The position numbers were made by a program, and so were the translations under genes. Below the pieces are notes generated by a model. It worked only from the letters and a program-made list of their open reading frames with translations, was not told the DNA's origin and made no database searches. A DNA stretch of 8,240 nucleotides from Chroococcidiopsidaceae cyanobacterium CP_BM_RX_35 (GTDB lineage: Bacteria > Cyanobacteriota > Cyanobacteriia > Cyanobacteriales > Chroococcidiopsidaceae), in NCBI GenBank assembly GCA_019242465.1, contig JAFAVL010000723.1:1-8240 (forward strand), read 5' to 3'. Every line of letters begins with the position of its first letter. The first letter of the stretch is position 1. Positions 5,668-8,240 of this stretch are shown in pieces.

Positions 5668-7281
5668 ATGCAAACTTTTGATCATTCTGTCTCTCTTCAA
5701 GCGGAGCAATTTCGGCGGCTTCAGGTGCAACTGCGCGATCGTTGGCGAACCATTGAGCTATTTGACCGCAGCGATGCAGATATTTTAGTCATTCCCTCCC
5801 TCAGTCTTGACCAACGAGAACTGCTCAAGATTCAGGGCGTTGTCCACTACGAGGAGCGGCTCCTATTTTCGTTGATTCGCTTGCAAAATCCTTGCACGCG
5901 ACTAATTTACGTTACCTCACAGCCACTGCATCCTAGTGTGATCGATTACTATCTACAGTTGTTACCTGGGATTCCGTTTTCTCATGCCCGCGATCGATTG
6001 CTGCTACTTTCGACTTACGATTCCTCCCTCAAGCCCCTGACTCAGAAAATCATCGAGCGTCCTCGCCTCATGGAGCGGATTCGTCAAGCCCTCCGCCCAG
6101 AAAATTCGTACATGATTTGTTACAACACCTCAGCTTGGGAAGGTGAACTATCTGTACGGTTGGGCGTTCCCCTCTACGCTGCTGACCCGGAATTGCGGAT
6201 TTGGGGAACTAAGAGTGGGAGTCGTCAAATCTTTGCCGAGAGCGGGGTGCCGCATCCAGACGGTAGCGGCAGCATCTGGAGTGCCACAGAACTAGCTGTC
6301 GCAGCTGCTGAACTATGGGAACGCCAACCAGCCTTAAAACGGATGGTGGTCAAACTCAATGAAGGAATTTCTGGCGAGGCTAATGCGCTGTTGGATCTCA
6401 GACCAATTCAAGAAGTAGCGCCAGGGAAAGGATCTCATGCCGAACGGGTGGCAGTCCTCAGCGATCGCTTTACATCTATGAGCTTTCAAGCACAAGCAGA
6501 GACTTGGGCTAATTTTTCTAGCCGCATCCCAGAGTTGGGAGCAATTGTGGAGGCATTCGTTGAAGGAGAGGAAAAGTGTTCTCCTAGCGTCCAAGGTCGC
6601 ATCACACCTGGTGGTGAAGTTGAAATCCTCTCGACTCACGACCAAATTCTTGGCGGTCCAGATGGTCATATCTATTTAGGCTGTCGGTTTCCAGCTAATG
6701 ATACCTACCGCTTGCGCCTACAGGACTTGGGACTGAAAATTGGCAGAAAACTAGCAGAAAAAGGTGTGCTAGAGCGCTTTGGGGTCGATTTCATCGCCAC
6801 TCGCCACCCCGAAACTAGTGGTGGACAGTGGGAGTTCCAGGCAATTGAAATTAACTTGCGTAAGGGCGGCACAACCCATCCTTTTATGACGCTCAAGTTG
6901 TTAACTAATGGACGCTATGAACTCTCTACTGGGCAGTTTTACAGTCAACAGGGGCGTCCAAAGTACTACATTGCCACCGACAATTTGCAAAAAGACCGCT
7001 ATCGGGGTCTGTTACCAAACGATTTAATGGATATTATTGCTCACCACAAACTGCACTTTGATACTGGAACTGAAACTGGCACAGTTTTTCATCTTATGGG
7101 TTGTCTTTCCGAGTTTGGCAAGTTGGGGTTGACAAGTATCGGCGATTCACCTCAACAAGCAGAGGAAATCTACAACCAGGTGGTCAAGGTGTTGGATGCA
7201 GAGACTAAACCTAGTCTCGCTCTTGACTCCAAGGCTTTGTCTTCTAGCCCTCCAATTGCTTGGAATGGTAGGAGAGTGTGA
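5668..7281 (+). CDS. ATP-grasp enzyme, peptide ligase PGM1-related
   Basis: A 537-residue cytosolic protein resembling PGM1, the ATP-grasp ligase that joins peptides to a nonproteinogenic amino acid in pheganomycin biosynthesis. Seen: an N-terminal pre-ATP-grasp domain (about 15-180) with DADILVIPSLSLDQREL (36-52); a likely ATP-binding lysine and glycine loop at 229-240 (KLNEGISGEAN); EAFVEGEE (295-302); and the metal-binding end GVDFI (372-376) with E394 and N396 in AIEINLRKGGTTHP. A PGM1-type C-terminal domain follows (about 405-510), and the last 25 residues look disordered. The glycine loop reads GEAN, a change from the GEGN I expect for the family. The start ATG at 5668 has only a weak GGGG ribosome site two bases upstream. 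No precursor peptide or other biosynthetic gene is next to it. The substrate is unknown; peptide or amide bond formation is inferred from the family. Confidence 0.85.
   Translation: MQTFDHSVSLQAEQFRRLQVQLRDRWRTIELFDRSDADILVIPSLSLDQRELLKIQGVVHYEERLLFSLIRLQNPCTRLIYVTSQPLHPSVIDYYLQLLPGIPFSHARDRLLLLSTYDSSLKPLTQKIIERPRLMERIRQALRPENSYMICYNTSAWEGELSVRLGVPLYAADPELRIWGTKSGSRQIFAESGVPHPDGSGSIWSATELAVAAAELWERQPALKRMVVKLNEGISGEANALLDLRPIQEVAPGKGSHAERVAVLSDRFTSMSFQAQAETWANFSSRIPELGAIVEAFVEGEEKCSPSVQGRITPGGEVEILSTHDQILGGPDGHIYLGCRFPANDTYRLRLQDLGLKIGRKLAEKGVLERFGVDFIATRHPETSGGQWEFQAIEINLRKGGTTHPFMTLKLLTNGRYELSTGQFYSQQGRPKYYIATDNLQKDRYRGLLPNDLMDIIAHHKLHFDTGTETGTVFHLMGCLSEFGKLGLTSIGDSPQQAEEIYNQVVKVLDAETKPSLALDSKALSSSPPIAWNGRRV
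6461..6468. repeat. HIP1 octamer GCGATCGC
   Basis: Exact HIP1 palindrome inside the PGM1-like gene, encoding part of the LSDRF segment. Confidence 0.85.
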
Positions 7282-7312
7282 ACTGAGACATCATGCCAGT
7301 ATCTAAACAACT

Positions 7313-8240
7313 TCATCGGATTGCTTCTAGCCTTGTAAGAATTTGAGGTTTAAGCTCATCGAATTCCTGCTTGAGCAAACTTTTACTAGTTTGCGGTTCT
7401 GCAACTGACATCAAAACCTGGCTAGTCGTAAGCCAGTTTTGCAAGAGTCGGCATTGCGCAGAAGCAATGGGTATGAGCATACAAGCACAAGGGCGTTGAG
7501 GCTCTTCTCGCGCAAACAATAACAGGCGATAGTGCCCCAATTCTCCCACCAGCCGCGCTATTTCCCGCGCTTGTGGTGCTTTCATGTCCAGGTAGCAAGG
7601 TAGCCATTTAGGACCACGGTGGTGATTGTAGAGGACGGTAATCCACAATATCATTGGATGAGGAGCCATAATGCACAGGAATTGGTTATAACGAGTATTC
7701 AACAGACGCTTACGAATTTCTTGCTGTGGTAACATGACCCACAGCGCTGCTGAAATCTCGCCGTTATTAGCAATGGGTGCGGCAAAGACAATATCGGCAA
7801 TCGGTTTGTCTTGAGGCCAGGAAACCACAAACTCAGACAGGTCCTGACTAGGTTGTGTCTTGGGTGAGAGATTGCTGTAGCGCTGATCCAGGAGAACCAA
7901 GACTTGTATGATTTCGCCCATAGTTTGGGGGCGATCACCTGGAGCCTTAGCCATACAGCTCATCACTAAATCTTCTAGCACCTGAGGTAGATCTAATCTA
8001 GGTGCAACTGAATTGAAAGAACGCGGAGGTTGCTGAAGATGAGTTTTGTACCATCCTCCAAAAGACTGCGTATCTGCTTGCAGGGGCATTTTGCCAGTTA
8101 GCATTTCAAACATCATTACGCCCAGACTATAAATGTCTGAGCGGCAATCGAGTTCCTTGCCATCCATCTGTTCGGGAGAAGAGTAAGCTAAGGTACCCAG
8201 ATAGTAATTAGTCCGTTCGCTATCTGCTTGAAGTAGCTTC
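7313..8240 (-). CDS. Ser/Thr protein kinase, C-terminal part (5' end beyond the window)
   Basis: The frame is open to the right edge, so the N-terminus (ATP-binding lobe and catalytic loop) is outside; 308 residues are visible. Seen residues, numbered from the edge: activation segment GTLAYSSPEQ at 15-24, the conserved helix-F motif SDIYSLG at 34-40, and the late-lobe arginine in GDRPQT (R103). The Hanks-type kinase domain ends near 120. It is followed by a proline/glutamine linker (122-135) and a 170-residue C-terminal domain with SEFVVSW, ALWVMLP (165-171), APHPMILWITVLY (192-204), GHYRLLLFAREEPQR (235-249) and a helical end (285-308). I cannot name that domain; similar tails occur, as I recall, on other cyanobacterial Ser/Thr kinases. 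There is no membrane segment in the visible part. It converges on the PGM1-like gene with 31 bases between stops and no visible terminator. Confidence 0.9.
   Translation of the reverse strand, partial: KLLQADSERTNYYLGTLAYSSPEQMDGKELDCRSDIYSLGVMMFEMLTGKMPLQADTQSFGGWYKTHLQQPPRSFNSVAPRLDLPQVLEDLVMSCMAKAPGDRPQTMGEIIQVLVLLDQRYSNLSPKTQPSQDLSEFVVSWPQDKPIADIVFAAPIANNGEISAALWVMLPQQEIRKRLLNTRYNQFLCIMAPHPMILWITVLYNHHRGPKWLPCYLDMKAPQAREIARLVGELGHYRLLLFAREEPQRPCACMLIPIASAQCRLLQNWLTTSQVLMSVAEPQTSKSLLKQEFDELKPQILTRLEAIR

Noticed and set aside
6334..6896. Minus-strand open frames within the PGM1-like gene
   Set aside because: They are antisense shadows of the conserved ATP-grasp core and have no family resemblance.

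Overview
The window reads as chromosomal DNA of a cyanobacterium. It holds three complete HIP1 octamers (GCGATCGC) in 8.2 kb where about 0.13 would be expected by chance. The left edge carries the C-terminus of the NDH-1 subunit NdhE (ending DMEQVNLLKW) followed by the cyanobacterial type of NAD kinase, and the Ser/Thr kinase and PGM1-like ligase at the right are also of cyanobacterial type. The exact genus cannot be read from the sequence. There are no rRNA or tRNA genes, transposases, CRISPR arrays or phage genes.

Layout, left to right. (1) 1-983, plus strand: the tail of ndhE, then nadK four bases later, as a co-transcribed pair. (2) 1158-2490, minus strand: an upstream DUF2993 (LmeA-like lipid-binding) gene followed by a DUF2231 four-helix membrane protein, 49 bases apart and probably one operon. 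(3) 2756-4432, plus strand: two hemerythrin (HHE) genes. The first is a long protein with an uncharacterised helical N-terminal half. The second is a short single-domain protein. A clear Rho-independent terminator lies between them, so the second is probably transcribed on its own. (4) 4437-5294, minus strand: a classical-type short-chain dehydrogenase of the YghA/YhdF stress-associated group, ending four bases from the hemerythrin gene. (5) 5295-5667: a 373-bp region between divergent genes, with a paired CTCTAGAGGT element and a possible 57-residue small ORF. (6) 5668-7281, plus strand: an ATP-grasp enzyme related to the peptide ligase PGM1. (7) 7313-8240, minus strand: the C-terminal 308 residues of a Ser/Thr kinase that runs off the right edge.

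Functionally, NadK makes NADP+, the precursor of cellular NADPH, next to genes of the photosynthetic NDH-1 complex. The middle block (DUF2993, DUF2231, two hemerythrins, NAD(P)-dependent SDR) looks like a loose collection of envelope and oxidative/iron-stress genes; this grouping is an inference from family membership and adjacency. I see no unmistakable new multi-gene system. The points most worth following are the helical domain fused to the first hemerythrin together with its substituted metal ligand, the orphan PGM1-like ligase, the conserved-looking tail of the Ser/Thr kinase, and several inverted or direct repeats at gene ends and in the divergent intergenic region.
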